DNA of 6,305 nucleotides from a bacterium ADurb.Bin374 (GTDB lineage: Bacteria; Riflebacteria; Ozemobacteria; Ozemobacterales; Ozemobacteraceae): the NCBI GenBank assembly GCA_002068715.1, contig MWAR01000195.1, positions 1 through 6,305 on the forward strand, given 5' to 3'. A program made the translations under genes and the position numbers. Under the pieces are notes generated by a model, which had not been told where the DNA came from, made no database searches, and was given only the letters and a program-made list of their open reading frames with translations. This document shows, piece after piece, positions 4,638 to 6,305 of this stretch. Position 1 is the first letter of the stretch. The number at the start of each line of letters is the position of its first letter.

Positions 4638-6305
4638 GATTGTGTTCTCCGTTGTATAATAACGTATGATATGTCATCGGGGAATGTCGAAAGACCGGGA
4701 AGGCCGGAGAGAAGTTCCTGTAGCGCGGCGTGTGCACTCTCAACCCCTTGTGTCGACCGGGCGGCCAGTCCATCGAACCCCGTCGTCCCGGAGGCGGCGA
4801 GCGCCTTGATGAGGCCGTTTGTTGAGACGATCAGCAGATCGCCCGGCCCGAGGTCGATGCAAAGACGTTCGACGTGCGCAGCCTGCGAAACGCCGAGCGG
4901 CTCACCCTGTGGACCGGCGCATTCGGGCGGCTGCCCTTTCCGAATGACGACAGGACGGGGATTTCCGGCTAGACGAAGGGCCAGACTGCCGGCTTGGGGC
5001 TCGACGAGGGTCAGCGCCGTTCTCAGCGGAGGAGTGTTGAAACGACGGAGGATCTCGTGGATCGGGGATAACCGATCCGCTGGAGGGGCCGACCGCAGGG
5101 CTGCCGTCACGGCATGGAGGGTGACCGCGGCGGCAATCCCCTGGTGAAATGCGTCACAGACGGCGATGAACGAGTTTTCGGCCCCGTTCTCGACGACGAT
5201 CAGGTCCCCCTTGATCTCGCGGGCGAGGGATGAATAAATATATGCATCATATACATCAAAGAGTATTGTTCCGGACGGTTCCTGGAGCTCCCGATACAGG
5301 CTCTCGGCCCACTCGAGCTCGCGGGTGGCCCGGTCGCGGCTGACCATCTCGCCAAGGAGGGCGAGCGTGTCGAGAACCGGCGGAATTTCCTGGCACAGGC
5401 TCGAAACCAGACTGCGCTCCTGGTCGGAGTAGGGGAGTCGGCCGGGTTTTGGCGCCAGAAGAAATGCGCCCTGGATCGACCGCTCGCGGCGTATCTGGAA
5501 GGCCCAGTGGAATCCGAGTTCGCGCCAGTGTGAGAACGTCCCGATTTCCAGTTTCCCATTTTCCTTCGCCATTTCCAGGAGGGCGTCGATCTCGTCGACG
5601 GGCGGCCATTCCGCGGGAATTCCGGCGCTCGCGGGAGCCGATGACGACGGCCAGGCGCGGGAAATTCCGCTGGCCAGCATGACCGTGGCTCCGCTGAAGT
5701 TCAAGACAGGCTGGAGTTCCTTCAGCAGCGCATCGATGACGGCATCCGGGGAGTTCGCCTTGCGCATCGAGCTGAGAACGTGCCGGATGACGGTGGCCGT
5801 GTCGAAGGACTTGCGCCCGAAAAATTTGTCGACACCGGCGACGATCAGCTCCTTCAGCGGTGAAAAGACCGCCGCGAGGACAAGGGTCGAGACGATCGTC
5901 GCCATGCCGCCCGAAAGGTCGAGAAGGTTCTGGAGCCCGTTTTCCAGGAGTTCGAGGACTCCCGCCAGCACTGCTGTCAGGAGCGTGTAAACGAGACCGA
6001 TCGAAAAGATCATGTCGATCTCGAGCAGATTGTGACGGAGGATTGCATACCCGAGAATCGCGGCCATCGCGATTCCCAACGCGGGAAACAGCCCGAAGGT
6101 ATACAAGGTCTGGCCGGTCAGGTAGAACTTCCCGAGGGCGATGAACACCGAACCGGCTGCGGCAGGAAGGACGAACGCCGCGAACGCGTACCGCAGGCGC
6201 CGTTCCTGAAAGTCGGTTTCGAGTTCTCTCTGCGCCGTTCCCAGCGTTTTCATCGCGAGGAGCAGGTAGCCGATGACGATGCCCTTCGCGAGATACTCCA
6301 GCTTG
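4634..6305 (-). CDS. Membrane GAF-SpoIIE/RsbU-type (PP2C) phosphatase-like protein, N-terminus outside the window
   Basis: The frame is open from the window edge to TGA at 4634-4636 (556 residues seen). The Met at 6253 is probably internal, because hydrophobic sequence continues in frame upstream of it. Numbering from that Met: membrane segments at about 21-43, 50-72, 82-105 and 114-131, plus the tail of one before residue 1. The stretch YAILRHNLLEID (69-80) through VYTLLTAVLAG to PLKELIVAGVDKFFGRKSFD is typical of membrane sensor regions in histidine kinases and SpoIIE-type phosphatases. A GAF-like region follows (about 155-300), then a helical linker and a C-terminal PP2C-type domain (about 325-535) with KGD (348-350), CDAFHQG (366-372), GEPLGV (450-455), GPGDLLIVSTNG (469-480) and DDIS (526-529). 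Family members dephosphorylate anti-sigma-factor antagonists. Here the usual TDG reads TNG (N479) and the second Asp of GGD-x-x-D is missing, so catalysis is doubtful. The gene overlaps ispG by four bases. Confidence 0.85.
   Translation of the reverse strand, partial: KLEYLAKGIVIGYLLLAMKTLGTAQRELETDFQERRLRYAFAAFVLPAAAGSVFIALGKFYLTGQTLYTFGLFPALGIAMAAILGYAILRHNLLEIDMIFSIGLVYTLLTAVLAGVLELLENGLQNLLDLSGGMATIVSTLVLAAVFSPLKELIVAGVDKFFGRKSFDTATVIRHVLSSMRKANSPDAVIDALLKELQPVLNFSGATVMLASGISRAWPSSSAPASAGIPAEWPPVDEIDALLEMAKENGKLEIGTFSHWRELGFHWAFQIRRERSIQGAFLLAPKPGRLPYSDQERSLVSSLCQEIPPVLDTLALLGEMVSRDRATRELEWAESLYRELQEPSGTILFDVYDAYIYSSLAREIKGDLIVVENGAENSFIAVCDAFHQGIAAAVTLHAVTAALRSAPPADRLSPIHEILRRFNTPPLRTALTLVEPQAGSLALRLAGNPRPVVIRKGQPPECAGPQGEPLGVSQAAHVERLCIDLGPGDLLIVSTNGLIKALAASGTTGFDGLAARSTQGVESAHAALQELLSGLPGLSTFPDDISYVIIQRRTQS
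4646..4650 (-). promoter_or_regulatory. ispG ribosome binding site inside the upstream coding region
   Basis: GGAGA on the minus strand lies eight bases before the ispG ATG. It is embedded in the last codons (CGG AGA) of the phosphatase-like gene. Ribosomes finishing that gene end at the ATGA overlap, right beside this site, which is the arrangement expected for translational coupling. Confidence 0.75.
5239..5253. repeat. Perfect AT-rich inverted repeat inside the phosphatase-like gene
   Basis: TATATG and CATATA form a perfect six-base inverted repeat with a 3-base centre (CAT). It sits in an unusually AT-rich run of codons just before the PP2C core. It resembles a small dimeric protein-binding site, but it is intragenic and may be chance. 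Confidence 0.3.

Noticed and set aside
4638..4700. A dedicated ispG promoter based on TATTAT or TATCAT strings before its start
   Set aside because: No acceptable -35 element occurs at 16-18 bases from either string, and the AT-rich strings are explained as the end of the upstream coding region.

Overview
The window reads as a chromosomal stretch of a GC-rich bacterium. All four genes lie on the minus strand, so transcription runs from position 6305 towards position 1. The only gene that can be named with confidence is ispG, an essential enzyme of the MEP (non-mevalonate) isoprenoid pathway. It is of the short bacterial type (363 residues, no insert domain). The other genes suggest a free-living or environmental bacterium with two Sec-exported proteins and a membrane signalling protein. 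The sequence does not fix the phylum. A deep-branching or uncultured GC-rich lineage is plausible, but that is a guess. There are no tRNA or rRNA genes, insertion sequences, CRISPR arrays or other signs of recent mobility.

Layout in transcription order. (1) 6305-4634: the 3' part of a gene for a multi-pass membrane protein with a GAF-like region and a C-terminal SpoIIE/RsbU-type PP2C phosphatase domain; its start is outside the window. (2) 4637-3546: ispG, whose ATG overlaps the stop of gene 1 in an ATGA, so the two are almost certainly co-transcribed and probably translationally coupled. (3) After a 94-bp gap with a GC-rich hairpin, 3451-1502: a 649-residue exported protein with a TolB/PD40-like beta-propeller and a disordered acidic/Thr-Pro tail, of unknown function. 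(4) After a 103-bp gap carrying a good sigma70-type promoter, 1398-1: an exported protein made of two diverged copies of a DUF4350/IFT52-like (class I amidotransferase-fold) domain; its C-terminus is outside the window.

Genes 1 and 2 form a clear operon. Gene 3 may be read from the same transcript, since I see no convincing terminator or strong promoter before it. Gene 4 appears to have its own promoter. No shared pathway links the four proteins. The points most worth following are the phosphatase-ispG coupling, the apparent loss of metal-binding residues in the phosphatase domain, and the asymmetric domain duplication in gene 4. I did not find a clear new defence or mobile system.
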